Below, in pieces: positions 23,321 through 32,531 of a stretch of 64,000 nt of DNA. Position numbers and translations under genes: made by a program. The notes below the pieces were generated by a model, which had not been told where the DNA came from, did no database searches, and saw nothing but the letters and a program-made list of their open reading frames with translations. Source of the stretch: Streptomyces sp. ISL-36. GTDB taxonomy: Bacteria > Actinomycetota > Actinomycetes > Streptomycetales > Streptomycetaceae. The stretch covers positions 21,185 to 85,184 of the forward strand of contig NZ_JAGGOS010000081.1 in NCBI RefSeq assembly GCF_018614205.1, given 5' to 3'. Numbering within the stretch: position 1 is the stretch's first letter; every line of letters begins with the position of its first letter.

Positions 23321-24594
23321 GCCGCGACAGGGGCCCCGACGACGCCTCCACCCAGGAACCGGCACGCGACGCCATGCCCGCCGTCGACACCCGTCTGCTC
23401 GTCCGTGAGGAGGGCATCCGGGGATACCTCGGCGAGTTCCGGCGCAAGCTGCGCAGCGGGGAGCTGGGCTCCCTGCCGGTCGTCGTCGCCGTGATCATCA
23501 TCTGGACGGTGTTCGGCAGCCTGAACAGCGCGTTCCTCTCGGCCCAGAACCTCTCCGACCTCAGCCAGCAGATCGTCGGCACCGGCATGATCGCCGTCGG
23601 GATCGTCTTCGTGCTGCTGCTCGGCGAGATCGACCTCTCCGTCGGCTCCGTCAGCGGGCTCTGCGCCGCCCTCTTCGCCGTGCTCAACGTCCTCAACGGC
23701 ATGAACGAGTGGCTGGCGCTCCTGGTCGCCGTGGCGGGCGGTGCGGCCGTCGGGCTCATCCACGGCTTCTTCTTCGCCAAGGTCGGCGTGCCCGCGTTCG
23801 TCGTCACACTGGCCGGCAACCTCGCCTGGAACGGTCTGATGCTGCAGGTGCTCGGCACCAGCGGCACGGTCAACATCCCGAGCGAGACCATCGTCGCCAA
23901 GCTCTACTCGACGATCTTCCACAGCCCTGCCGCCGCCTATGTGACGGCGGCCGTGGGGGTCGGCCTCTTCCTGGCGGCCTCACTCCTGGACGCCAGACGC
24001 CGGCAGAAGGCCAGGGTGCCGTTCCGCCCGGTGGCCGAAATCGTGCTGCGTACGGTCGTCATCGCCGCGATCGCCTTCGCCGCCGCGGTCATCCTCAACC
24101 GGTACCAGGGCCTTCCGCTGGCCCTCCTGATCTTCCTGATCCTGCTGGTGGTGCTGGACTTCGTGCTGCGCCGCACCACCTACGGGCGCCGGATCTTCGC
24201 CGTCGGCGGCAACATCGAGGGCGCGCGCCGGGCCGGTATCAGCGTGCCGTTCGTCCGGATGACGGTCTTCTCGATCGCGGGCACGATGGCCGCCATCGGC
24301 GGCATCTTCCTGGCCGGTCAGATCCAGTCCGCGAGCCAGACCTCCGGTGGCGGCAACCTGCTGATGAACGTCATCGCCGCGGCCGTCATCGGCGGTACGA
24401 GCCTGTTCGGCGGCCGCGGCAGCGTGTGGTCCGCGCTGCTCGGCGCCCTGGTGATCGGGTCCATCCAGTCGGGGATGAACATCATGGGTGTCAGCAACGC
24501 CGTCCAGTTCATGATCACCGGATCGGTCCTGCTCGCCGCGGTGGTCGTCGACTCGCTGTCCCGCAGGAGTCAGAAGGCCGCGGGGCGCGCCTGA
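23317..24594 (+). CDS. Sugar ABC importer permease (xylose-type)
   Basis: A 425-residue permease of the BPD_transp_2 family with about ten to twelve membrane segments after a 60-residue soluble N-terminus. Typical motifs are GIVFVLLLGEIDLSVGS, GFFFAKVGVPAFVVTLAG, TYGRRIFAVGGNIEGARRAGI and GGTSLFGGRGS. The extra central insert (RRRQKARVPFRP) resembles XylH-type permeases. It is translationally coupled to the ATPase gene. Confidence 0.9.
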   Translation: MSRDRGPDDASTQEPARDAMPAVDTRLLVREEGIRGYLGEFRRKLRSGELGSLPVVVAVIIIWTVFGSLNSAFLSAQNLSDLSQQIVGTGMIAVGIVFVLLLGEIDLSVGSVSGLCAALFAVLNVLNGMNEWLALLVAVAGGAAVGLIHGFFFAKVGVPAFVVTLAGNLAWNGLMLQVLGTSGTVNIPSETIVAKLYSTIFHSPAAAYVTAAVGVGLFLAASLLDARRRQKARVPFRPVAEIVLRTVVIAAIAFAAAVILNRYQGLPLALLIFLILLVVLDFVLRRTTYGRRIFAVGGNIEGARRAGISVPFVRMTVFSIAGTMAAIGGIFLAGQIQSASQTSGGGNLLMNVIAAAVIGGTSLFGGRGSVWSALLGALVIGSIQSGMNIMGVSNAVQFMITGSVLLAAVVVDSLSRRSQKAAGRA

Positions 24595-24627
24595 TATCGC
24601 GTCGTCCGTACGAGGAGGTCACCGACG

Positions 24628-25047
24628 ATGTCCGGTACCACTGTGAGGGACATGCTCGCCACCTACCCCGCCGACCTCGGCGGGATCGATCCCGGCAAGC
24701 TGACCCGCTGCATCGAGGAATGCGTCGCGTGCGCCCAGGCGTGTACCGCCTGCGCGGACGCCTGTCTGTCCGAGGGCATGGTCGGCGATCTGACCAAGTG
24801 CATCCGTACCGACATGGACTGCGCCGACATCTGCACCGCCACCGGGGCCGTGCTCTCGCGGCACACCGGCTACGACGCCGGCATCACGGCCGCGATCCTC
24901 ACCGCCTGCGCCACGGTGTGCAAGGCGTGCGCGGACGAGTGCGCGTCCCATGCCGACATGCACGACCACTGCCGTATCTGCGCCGAAGCCTGCCGCTCCT
25001 GCGCGCAGGCCTGCGACGAACTGCTCGGGAGCCTCGGCGGCCGGTAG
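24628..25047 (+). CDS. Cytosolic copper-storage protein (Csp3/DUF326-like four-helix bundle)
   Basis: A 139-residue protein with 18 cysteines, mostly in CxxxC and CxxC spacings along predicted helices (CIEECVACAQACTACADAC; CKACADEC; CRICAEACRSCAQAC). This is the pattern of Csp copper-storage proteins, whose Cys-lined bundle binds many Cu(I) ions. There is no signal peptide, so it is the cytosolic type. A strong GAGGAGGT-like ribosome site is upstream. It follows the permease by 33 bases but is unlikely to share its function. Confidence 0.9.
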   Translation: MSGTTVRDMLATYPADLGGIDPGKLTRCIEECVACAQACTACADACLSEGMVGDLTKCIRTDMDCADICTATGAVLSRHTGYDAGITAAILTACATVCKACADECASHADMHDHCRICAEACRSCAQACDELLGSLGGR

Positions 25048-25207
25048 GGCGCGGCCTACGGCCCCCGGCGCTCCCTAATTCCCGGGAAAATCCGCTCACT
25101 TGGGCAGAAGGGGGCGGAGGGGTGCCCGATCCGGATCGCCGGGTCGGACATCGGGCGCGCGTTCGAGTCTGTGCTGAGGCTGTCCCGCGGGGCATACTGG
25201 CTACACG

Positions 25208-25429
25208 ATGACGAACCGATCCGCGCCCCGGCGCCACCTGTCCACCAGCCCCTTCGCGGCTCCCGTCGATCCCGTGATCAAGGAGTTCGCCGTCGGTGAC
25301 CGCGTCTCCCACGACCGTCACGGCCTCGGGAAGATCATTGGCACGGAGCCGACGGGTGCGCTGCTCGTCGACTTCGGAGCCAGCCAGATCCGCGTCCTGA
25401 GCCCCTACAAGGGCCTGCACAAGCTCTGA
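25208..25429 (+). CDS. Small CarD-like/UvrD-tail-like protein
   Basis: A 73-residue protein. The segment FAVGDRVSHDRHGLGKIIG followed by LLVDFG resembles the small beta-rich fold of CarD N-terminal domains and the C-terminal tail of UvrD-type helicases, which bind RNA polymerase. It is widely conserved in Streptomyces as an unnamed protein. Interaction with RNA polymerase is inference from the fold. The preceding gap (25048-25207) contains the palindrome TTCCCGGGAA at 25079-25088 and no gene. Confidence 0.75.
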   Translation: MTNRSAPRRHLSTSPFAAPVDPVIKEFAVGDRVSHDRHGLGKIIGTEPTGALLVDFGASQIRVLSPYKGLHKL

Positions 25430-25443
25430 CGTCACTCTCTGAT

Positions 25444-25469
25444 CCGCCCCGGTCCACGCGCCGGGGCGG
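25444..25469 (+). terminator. GC-rich hairpin after the CarD-like gene
   Basis: CCGCCCCGG (25444-25452) pairs perfectly with CCGGGGCGG (25461-25469) across an eight-base loop. It lies 15 bases after the stop and before the ArsR gene, so it likely ends transcription of the small gene. There is no strong T run, as usual in Streptomyces. Confidence 0.7.
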
Positions 25470-25497
25470 TCCTCGTTCCCGCGCCTACGATGGCCCC

Positions 25498-25857
25498 ATG
25501 TCCGAACGCGAGGGAACCTCAACGGCGAGCGATGCGCATCAGCGCACCCCCGGTGCCCGGGAGCTCACCGCCGCGGCGGGGGTCTTCGCGCTGCTCGCGG
25601 ACCCGACCCGGCTGCATCTCGTATGGCTCCTGACGCGAGGGGAGGCGGATGTCACCGCCCTCGCCGAGGCGTGCGGGGCCGCCAGGCCCGCCGTCAGTCA
25701 GCATCTGGCCAAGCTGCGGCTCGGCGGTCTCGTGCAGCACCGCAAGGACGGGCGCCGGGTGGTGTACACGCTGCCGGACGGGCATATGCGGCGTCTTGTC
25801 GTCGAGGCGATCAGCCACGCGGACCACCAGGTGACCGGCGAGCCCTGGCACGACTGA
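25498..25857 (+). CDS. ArsR/SmtB-family metal-responsive repressor
   Basis: A 119-residue winged-helix repressor: ALLADPTRLHLVWLL, VTALAEACGAARPAVSQHLAKLRLGGLV, then KDGRRVVYTL and a C-terminal helix HMRRLVVEAISHADHQV. The His/Asp-containing last helix (H, D and H in HADH) is a likely metal site of the alpha-5 type. It precedes an MFS exporter with a His-rich tail, so it probably controls efflux of a divalent metal such as nickel or cobalt. The metal is inference. Confidence 0.9.
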   Translation: MSEREGTSTASDAHQRTPGARELTAAAGVFALLADPTRLHLVWLLTRGEADVTALAEACGAARPAVSQHLAKLRLGGLVQHRKDGRRVVYTLPDGHMRRLVVEAISHADHQVTGEPWHD

Positions 25858-25890
25858 CGAGCCCGGCCGCGGACGCCGACGAGAATTCAA

Positions 25891-25910
25891 CATGTGCGCA
25901 ATCATGCACG
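25891..25910. promoter_or_regulatory. Possible ArsR operator before the MFS gene
   Basis: The gap between the ArsR and MFS genes holds an unusually A/T-rich stretch with GTGC (25894-25897) and GCAC (25906-25909) as short inverted arms. It is in the right place for an ArsR/SmtB operator but the symmetry is weak. Confidence 0.3.
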
Positions 25911-25958
25911 CGTCGGTTACGGTGGTGAGGTCCCCGTAGCCGAACGAGGGCGGACCTC

Positions 25959-27326
25959 ATGCTGTCCGTGCTGCGCCACCGCACCTATCGCCGTCTCTTC
26001 ACGGCCCAGATCCTCGCCCTGGCAGGCACCGGGCTCGCGACGGTCGCGCTGAGCCTCCTCGCCTACGACCTCGCGGCGGCCGACGCCTCCGCCGTCCTCG
26101 GGACCGCCCTCGCGATCAAGATGATCGCGTACGTGGCCGTCGCCCCCCTGATCGGGGCCCTCGCCGACCGCCTGCCCCGGCGCGCGCTCCTCGTCTCCGC
26201 CGACCTGCTCCGCGCGACGGCCGCCCTCGCACTGCCGTTCGTCGGCGAGGTGTGGCAGATCTACGTCCTGATCCTGCTGCTCCAGACCGCCTCGGCCGCC
26301 TTCACACCGACCTTCCAGGCCACCATCCCCGACGTCCTGCCCGACGAGCGGGACTACACCCGGGCCCTCTCGCTCTCCCGGCTCGCCCACGACCTGGAGA
26401 ACCTCCTCAGCCCGGCCCTGGCGGCCGCCCTGCTGGCCTTCGTCCCGGCCGGCTCGCTCTTCGCCGGCACCGCCGCCGGCTTCCTCGCCTCCGCGGCCCT
26501 GGTCGCCTCCGTCCTGCTCCCCAGCCCCGCGCCGGCCGCGCGGACCGGCGGCCTCCTCACCAAGGCCTCCTTCGGCACCCGGCTCTTCCTCGCCACCCCG
26601 CGCCTGCGCGCCCTCCTCGCGCTCGAACTCGTCGTCGCGGCCGCCGGCGCCATGGTGCTGGTCAACACCGTCGTCCTGGTACGGGACGTTCTCGGCCGCC
26701 CGGCGGGCGACGTCCCGCTCGCCTTCGGCGCGTACGGCGCCGGCTCGATGGCCGTGGCGCTCTCACTCCCGCGGATCCTCGACCGGGCCGGCGACCGCGC
26801 GTCGATGCTCCCCGCCGCGTTCCTGGCGACCGGCGTCCTCGCCCTCCTCCTCGTCGGTCTGGAGGCCGGACCGGGCCCGTGGTCCTGGCCCGCCCTGCTC
26901 GCCGCCTGGTGCGCCGCCGGCGCCGCGTCCGCGGCCGTCCTGACGCCCGGCGGGCGTCTCCTGCGGCGCTCGGCGGCGAGCGCCGACCTGCCGGCCGCCT
27001 TCGCGGCCCGCTTCTCCCTCGCCCACGCCTGCTGGCTGCACACCTACCCCCTGGCCGGCTGGACGGCGGCGCGCGCCGGCCTCACGGCCTCGGCCGGCGC
27101 GCTGAGCGGCGTCGCCCTCCTCGCGGCCGTCGCCGCCGTCCGGCTCTGGCCGCGCACCGACCCCGACGAGCTGGAACACGTCCATCCCGAGCTGGCACCG
27201 GACCATCCGCACCTGCACGGCGCGGACCGGCGCCACGCTCACGACTTCCGGATCGACTCCCTCCACCCCCGGTGGCCCGGCCCCGACCTCACCGCGCGCC
27301 CCCGAAGCGGGCGAAACGCAGCGTGA
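25959..27326 (+). CDS. MFS exporter with His-rich C-terminal tail
   Basis: A 455-residue major facilitator protein with twelve predicted membrane segments and the loop motif GALADRLPRRALL. The cytoplasmic tail (last 50 residues) is rich in His and Asp: HVHPELAPDHPHLHG then RRHAHDF. Together with the upstream ArsR regulator this points to metal ion export. Its last 38 bases overlap the end of the alpha-mannosidase gene on the other strand. Confidence 0.88.
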   Translation: MLSVLRHRTYRRLFTAQILALAGTGLATVALSLLAYDLAAADASAVLGTALAIKMIAYVAVAPLIGALADRLPRRALLVSADLLRATAALALPFVGEVWQIYVLILLLQTASAAFTPTFQATIPDVLPDERDYTRALSLSRLAHDLENLLSPALAAALLAFVPAGSLFAGTAAGFLASAALVASVLLPSPAPAARTGGLLTKASFGTRLFLATPRLRALLALELVVAAAGAMVLVNTVVLVRDVLGRPAGDVPLAFGAYGAGSMAVALSLPRILDRAGDRASMLPAAFLATGVLALLLVGLEAGPGPWSWPALLAAWCAAGAASAAVLTPGGRLLRRSAASADLPAAFAARFSLAHACWLHTYPLAGWTAARAGLTASAGALSGVALLAAVAAVRLWPRTDPDELEHVHPELAPDHPHLHGADRRHAHDFRIDSLHPRWPGPDLTARPRSGRNAA

Positions 27327-30300
27327 CGAGCTGGAAGGGACGCAGCCGCAGCTCCACCGCGCCCTCCGTCTCCCGCACGGTCCCGGCCGGGGCGTCGGCG
27401 AGCGGGCGCTCCAGAAGGTCGCAGACCTGAACCCCCGCATGGTCCAGTGCGGCGGTCAGCCGGGCGCGGCCGCGGCCGCCCCGGGACTCGTAGAGGCGGA
27501 CGACGACGTCACCGCTGCGGTCGTCGGCGAGCTTCACCGCGCTGACGACGACGGCGTCGTCGTCCAGCACGACCAGCGGGGCGACGTCGGCGTCCCCGGG
27601 AACCCGGCGCTCCGGCAGGTTGAGGTGGTACCCCTCACGGACCGCGTCCCCCACCGCGGCCCCCGGCACCAGGGCGTGGCGGAAGCGGTGCACACCCTGG
27701 TCGGTGTGCGGATCGGGGAAGCGCGGGGCACGCAGCAGTGACACCCGTACGGTCGTGGTCGTACCGCCGTCGGGCCGCACGGTGCGGGTGACGTCGTGCC
27801 CGTAGGTGGAGGCCGTGACGAGGGCGACGCCCCAGCCGGGCTCCTCCAGGTGGACGAAACGGTGGTTGCACGCCTCGAACTTGGCCGCCTCCCAGCTGGT
27901 GTTGGTGTGGGTGGGGCGGTGCAGATGACCGAACTGGGTCTCGGCGGCGTAGCGGTCGGTGTGGATGTCGAGGGGGAAGGCCGCCTTGAGGAACTTCTCC
28001 GTCTCGTGCCAGTCGACCTCGGTGTCCAGGTCCAGACGGGCCGACCCGGCGGTGAGGGTGAGCGTCTGGACCGCCCGGGACGCGCCGAAGGATCGGGCCA
28101 CGCGTACGGACACCGCCTGCGGGGAGTCGGACACGAGGACCACCTCGTCCGCCTCCGTCAGGTCGGTGACCGTGTTGCGGTAGAACTGGTCGACGTCCCA
28201 GGCGTCCCACATGTTCGGGAAGTCGGGGTGGATCTGCAGCAGATTGGCGACCGCGCCCGGCGCCACCGTCTCCCGCCCCGCCGCGAGGTCGACCACCGAC
28301 ACCACCAGACCGCGCTCGTCCACGGTCACCCGCAGCAGCCCGTTGGAGAGCACGAACCCGCCGCCCGCCCGCGGCTCCACGGCGCAGCCGCCGGGCGAGG
28401 CGGCGACAGCGCGGGCTCCGCCCGCCGCAACGCCCGCCCGCTCGTGCGGGGCCGCGTTGAAGACCACCTCTCCGCCCGCCGACGCGTCCCCGGCGAGCGC
28501 CCGCTGGGCACGGTCGACGATGCCGTTCAGCTCCTCGGCGACCTGTGCGTACGTCCGCTCCGCCTCCCGGTGCACCCACGCGATCGAGGAGCCCGGCAGG
28601 ATGTCGTGGAACTGGTGCAGCAGCACCGTCTTCCAGATCCGGTCCAACTCCTCGTACGGATAGGGGAGTCCGGCCCGGACCGCCGCCGTCGCGGCCCACA
28701 GCTCGGCCTCGCGCAGCAGGTTCTCGCTCGTCCGGTTGCCCTGCTTGGTCCTCGCCTGGCTGGTCAGCGTCGCCCGGTGCAGCTCCAGATACAACTCGCC
28801 CACCCAGACCGGCGGATCGGGATACTCCGCCTCCGCCTTGGCGAAGAACTCGGCGGGCCGCTCCCAGCGCACCCGGGCCGACCCCTCCAGATCCCGCAGC
28901 CGGGCCGCCTTCGCGATCATCTCGCGCGTGGTGCCGCCGCCCCCGTCTCCCCAGCCGGTCGGCGCGATCGAGTGGCTCGCCCGCCCCTTGTCCTTGAAGT
29001 TGCGGACCGCGTGCGCGATCTCCTTGCCCTGCATCGAGCAGTTGTACGTGTCGACCGGCGGGAAGTGCGTGAAGATCCGGGTCCCGTCGATGCCCTCCCA
29101 CCGGAACGTGTGGTGCGGGAACGAGTTGACCTGACTCCACGAGATCTTCTGCGTCAGCAGCCACTTGGAGCCGGCCGCCTTGATGATCTGCGGCAGCCCG
29201 CCCGCGAAGCCGAAGGTGTCCGGCAGCCACGCCTCCTCGTTCTCGACGCCGAACTCCTCCAGGAAGAACCGCTTGCCGTGCACGAACTGCCGGGCCATCG
29301 CCTCCGAGCCCGGCATGTTCGTGTCCGACTCCACCCACATGCCGCCCGCCGGGACGAACCGGCCCTCCGCGACCGCCTTCTTGACCCGCGCGTACACCTC
29401 CGGACGGTGCTCTTTGATCCACGCGTACTGCTGAGCCTGCGACATCGTGTAGACGAAGTCCGGCTCGTCCTCCAGGAGCGCGGTCATGTTCGCGGTGGTC
29501 CGCGCCACCTTGCGGACCGTCTCGCGCAGCGGCCACAGCCACGCCGAGTCGATGTGGGCGTGACCGACCGCGCTGATCCGGTGCGCCGACGGCTCGGCGG
29601 GCGAGGCGAGGACCCCGGCCAGCCGCTCGCGCGCGGCGGCGGCCGTTCCGTTCACGTCCTGCAGGTCGACCGCGTCCAGCGCCCGCTCGACCGCCCGCAG
29701 GATGTCCCAGCGGCGGGCGCCCTCGACGGGAAGCTCCGCCATCAGCTCGCCGAGGACCTCCAGGTCGATCACGAGCTGCCACACCGTCTCGTCGAAGACG
29801 GCCAGCTCCATCCGCTCCAGCCGGTACTGCGGCGTGTCGCCCGCGGTCTCCTTCTCGCCCAGATCGGTCGGCAGGAAGGGGTGGTAGTCCAGGATCACCG
29901 GGTTGGAGGCGGCCTCCACATGGAGCAGCACCTCCTCCCCGCCGACCGCCGGGGAGGCGATCCGCACCCACTGGTTGCGCGGATTGAGCCCCTTCACCGG
30001 CGAACCGTCGGGCCGGTACACCAGGCCCTCGCACTGGAACCCCGGCATGTTCGCGTCGAAGCCGAGGTCGATCAGCGCCTCGACCGTCCGGCCCGCCCAG
30101 GCCGCCGGCACCGTTCCGGAGACGGTGAGCCAGCTCGTACCCCACGGCGCTCCCCAGGCGTCGCCGACGGCGATCGGGGTACGCGGGGCGGCCAGGCCCT
30201 CGGCCACCGGCACCGGTTCGTCGGGCGCCGTCCAGATCCCGACCTCCAGGGGCACCGACTCCGGATGGATCGCCGGCCGGATCCGTTCGTCGAGGACGCG

Positions 30301-30339
30301 CTTGAGGCGGGACTCGATCAGCTTGCGGTCGTCATGCAT
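27289..30339 (-). CDS. GH38 alpha-mannosidase
   Basis: A 1016-residue class II alpha-mannosidase. The metal motif HAHIDSAWLWP places His262 and Asp264 as zinc ligands; WLPDTFGFAG carries the likely nucleophile Asp374, and WVESDTNMPGSEA is the second family block. No signal peptide is present, so it acts in the cytoplasm on imported oligosaccharides. It is last in the operon binding protein-permease-permease-GH5-GH38, 36 bases after the GH5-like gene. With the GH85 enzyme and importer nearby, trimming of alpha-mannose branches from N-glycans is the likely job. Confidence 0.92.
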   Translation of the reverse strand: MHDDRKLIESRLKRVLDERIRPAIHPESVPLEVGIWTAPDEPVPVAEGLAAPRTPIAVGDAWGAPWGTSWLTVSGTVPAAWAGRTVEALIDLGFDANMPGFQCEGLVYRPDGSPVKGLNPRNQWVRIASPAVGGEEVLLHVEAASNPVILDYHPFLPTDLGEKETAGDTPQYRLERMELAVFDETVWQLVIDLEVLGELMAELPVEGARRWDILRAVERALDAVDLQDVNGTAAAARERLAGVLASPAEPSAHRISAVGHAHIDSAWLWPLRETVRKVARTTANMTALLEDEPDFVYTMSQAQQYAWIKEHRPEVYARVKKAVAEGRFVPAGGMWVESDTNMPGSEAMARQFVHGKRFFLEEFGVENEEAWLPDTFGFAGGLPQIIKAAGSKWLLTQKISWSQVNSFPHHTFRWEGIDGTRIFTHFPPVDTYNCSMQGKEIAHAVRNFKDKGRASHSIAPTGWGDGGGGTTREMIAKAARLRDLEGSARVRWERPAEFFAKAEAEYPDPPVWVGELYLELHRATLTSQARTKQGNRTSENLLREAELWAATAAVRAGLPYPYEELDRIWKTVLLHQFHDILPGSSIAWVHREAERTYAQVAEELNGIVDRAQRALAGDASAGGEVVFNAAPHERAGVAAGGARAVAASPGGCAVEPRAGGGFVLSNGLLRVTVDERGLVVSVVDLAAGRETVAPGAVANLLQIHPDFPNMWDAWDVDQFYRNTVTDLTEADEVVLVSDSPQAVSVRVARSFGASRAVQTLTLTAGSARLDLDTEVDWHETEKFLKAAFPLDIHTDRYAAETQFGHLHRPTHTNTSWEAAKFEACNHRFVHLEEPGWGVALVTASTYGHDVTRTVRPDGGTTTTVRVSLLRAPRFPDPHTDQGVHRFRHALVPGAAVGDAVREGYHLNLPERRVPGDADVAPLVVLDDDAVVVSAVKLADDRSGDVVVRLYESRGGRGRARLTAALDHAGVQVCDLLERPLADAPAGTVRETEGAVELRLRPFQLVTLRFARFGGAR

Positions 30340-30375
30340 GGCACTCGCTCCATCGCGTGAAGGGACTTGGGTGGG

Positions 30376-31686
30376 TCAGGCCCGGCCGACGTCGTCGACG
30401 GTGACGGTCTCGGTGATCCCGCGCGCGGCGAGATGCTGCTGGTCCGAGACCCGCCCGGCCAGCACGGTCGTGGGCCTGGCGCCGTCCGCGGCCAGGCGCA
30501 TGAACGCCTCGAAGAACGCCCCGCCGGGGGCGCAGGCCGACCGCTTCGGCGCGTCGTCCGGCAGGTCCAGGACCAGGGCGGTGGTCCGCGGCCGCGCCCG
30601 GTGGCCGCGGTCGCGGGCCCCCGCCACGATCCGCGCGAGCGCCCGCCCGGCCGGCTTCACCTCCCGGTCGTTGGTCAGCAGGCCCAGGCTGTACTCCAGC
30701 TCCGGGAAGTCCGCGAGCGAGCGGTCGACGTCGTGGGAACACCACCAGGTGATACCCCACAGATCCGGGCAGTCGAGCGCGGCGGCGACCGTCGTACGGG
30801 TGAACTCCGCGGCCCGCTCGGCGGCGATGTGCGGGGCGGGCGCCCCGACCTCCTGCAGCCACACCGGCCGCCCCGGATCCTCGGCCCAGGCCTTCGACAG
30901 CTCGATCATGTACGCCGCGTGCTGACCGGTCGCCGGCGCCTGGGCGCCGTACCGCTGCGCGGTGCCGTTGAAGACCCAGGAGTGCACGGCCGTCGCCGCG
31001 CCGAGCCGGGCCGCGTGGGCGGGAGTGAACGGGTGGTCGTCCAGGTACCAGGCGGCGTCGTACTCCGCGTGCAGGTGCAGCCTCCCGGGCGCGCCCCGCT
31101 CGCAGGCGTCCAGCATGCGGCGGAGCCACGCCTCGGCCTGGCCGGGGGTGATCCGGTCCGGGTCGGGGTGCGGATCACCGGAGAACTGGTTGATCTCGTT
31201 GCCGAGCGTCATGCCCAGGAAGCCCGGCCGGTCCGCGAGGGCGGCGGCGAGGGTGCGCAGATAGGCGGCCTGGCCCTCGACCACCTCCGGGTCGGTGAAC
31301 ATGTTGCGCCGGTGCCAGGTGAGCGTCCAGGACGGCCGGAAGTCGAAGCTGGACAGATGGCCCTGCAGTCCGTCGACGGCGACATCCAGACCGCGTTCGG
31401 CCGCGGCGTCGACGAGCTGGACCAGCTGCTCGACGGCGCGTGGCCGGATCAGGGTGCGGTTCGGCTGGAAGACGGGCCACAGCGGGAACACCCGGACGTG
31501 GTCGAGCCCCAGCGCGGCGACCGAGTCGAGATCGGCGCGGACGGCGTCGAGATCGAAGTCGAGCCAGTGGTGGAACCAGCCCCGGGTGGGTGTGTAGTTG
31601 ACGCCGAAGCGAGGGGCGCGGCCGGGCTCGGTGGGGGAGGCCTGGGAAGGGGTCATGCGCGGCATCGAGTCCTTTGCGTCAGTCAT
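30376..31686 (-). CDS. Cytoplasmic glycoside hydrolase, GH5-like (candidate GH5_18 beta-mannosidase)
   Basis: A 436-residue TIM-barrel glycosidase without signal peptide. Likely catalytic residues are Glu164 (TLGNEINQF, acid/base) and Glu279 (WLQEVGAP, nucleophile). The N-terminus reads FGVNYTPTRGWFHHW. In bifidobacterial N-glycan loci, GH5_18 enzymes act on the Man-beta1,4-GlcNAc core left by GH85 and GH38 enzymes, and the same neighbourhood occurs here. Subfamily assignment is by context and appearance, not by search. The ATG overlaps the stop of the upstream permease (ATGA). A longer reading to 33378 lies over the permease genes. Confidence 0.85.
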   Translation of the reverse strand: MTDAKDSMPRMTPSQASPTEPGRAPRFGVNYTPTRGWFHHWLDFDLDAVRADLDSVAALGLDHVRVFPLWPVFQPNRTLIRPRAVEQLVQLVDAAAERGLDVAVDGLQGHLSSFDFRPSWTLTWHRRNMFTDPEVVEGQAAYLRTLAAALADRPGFLGMTLGNEINQFSGDPHPDPDRITPGQAEAWLRRMLDACERGAPGRLHLHAEYDAAWYLDDHPFTPAHAARLGAATAVHSWVFNGTAQRYGAQAPATGQHAAYMIELSKAWAEDPGRPVWLQEVGAPAPHIAAERAAEFTRTTVAAALDCPDLWGITWWCSHDVDRSLADFPELEYSLGLLTNDREVKPAGRALARIVAGARDRGHRARPRTTALVLDLPDDAPKRSACAPGGAFFEAFMRLAADGARPTTVLAGRVSDQQHLAARGITETVTVDDVGRA

Positions 31687-32528
31687 CCCTTGATGGCGCC
31701 TTCCTCGACGCCCCTGAAGAAGAACCGCTGAAGGGCGGCGAAGACGGCGACGATCGGCAGGAAGGCGATCATCGTGCCCGCGGCGATCAGCCGCGGGTTG
31801 GCGGTGAAGGTGCCGTTCAGGTACTGGAGCCCGACGGTCAGGGTGTACTGCCCGGGGTCGTTGAGGACGATCAGCGGCCACAGGAAGTCGTCCCAGGCGC
31901 CGATGAAGGTGAAGATCACGACCACGCTCAGCATGCCCCGTACGTTCGGCAGGCCGACATGCACCAGGCGCTGCCAGACGTTGGCGCCGTCGACGAGCGC
32001 GGCCGCGTCGAGCTCGGGCGGCACGGCCTGGAAGGCCGTGTACATCAGCAGCACGTTCAGCATGGCGATCGCCCCGGGCAGGGCCACCCCGAGGAGGGTG
32101 TCCGTCAGTCCCAGGCTGCGGACCGTCACGTACTGCGAGACGATCGTGACCTCGCCGGGCAGCACCAGCGTGGCCAGGAACAGGCCGAGGACCAGCCGTA
32201 CGCCGCGGAACCGCAGCCGGGAGAGCGCGAATCCGGCGAGGGTGGCGCCCACGACGTTGCCGGCCACGGCGATCGCCGCCACCGTGAGCGAGTTGAGCGC
32301 GTAGGTCCACACCGGGATCGTGTCGGCGACCTGGGTGTAGTTGGAGAAGGTCGGGTCGTCGGGCAGGAAGTCCGGTGTACGGGAGTACACGTCCTCGCCG
32401 GGGCCCTTGAGCGAGGTGGACAGCTGCCACAGGAACGGGCCGATCGTGAGCAGCAGCACCAGGGCCAGAAGCAGATAGCGCGCGGTCTTCCCGGCGGGCG
32501 TGGGTGTGCCGAATCCCCGTGCGGGCAT
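31683..32528 (-). CDS. CUT1 sugar ABC importer permease (MalG-like)
   Basis: A 281-residue permease with six predicted membrane segments. The EAA-type loop reads ELDAAALVDGANVWQRLVHVGLPNVRGML. It pairs with the MalF-like permease encoded three bases upstream and ends in an ATGA overlap with the GH5-like gene. No ATPase gene is in the operon, so it would use a shared MsiK-type ATPase, the usual arrangement for CUT1 importers in Streptomyces. Confidence 0.93.
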   Translation of the reverse strand: MPARGFGTPTPAGKTARYLLLALVLLLTIGPFLWQLSTSLKGPGEDVYSRTPDFLPDDPTFSNYTQVADTIPVWTYALNSLTVAAIAVAGNVVGATLAGFALSRLRFRGVRLVLGLFLATLVLPGEVTIVSQYVTVRSLGLTDTLLGVALPGAIAMLNVLLMYTAFQAVPPELDAAALVDGANVWQRLVHVGLPNVRGMLSVVVIFTFIGAWDDFLWPLIVLNDPGQYTLTVGLQYLNGTFTANPRLIAAGTMIAFLPIVAVFAALQRFFFRGVEEGAIKG

Positions 32529-32531
32529 GGG

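Noticed and set aside
27796..30360. An 854-residue plus-strand open frame opposite the GH38 gene
   Set aside because: Low-complexity Arg/Leu/Asp/His-rich translation with no motifs; the minus strand carries all GH38 catalytic blocks.
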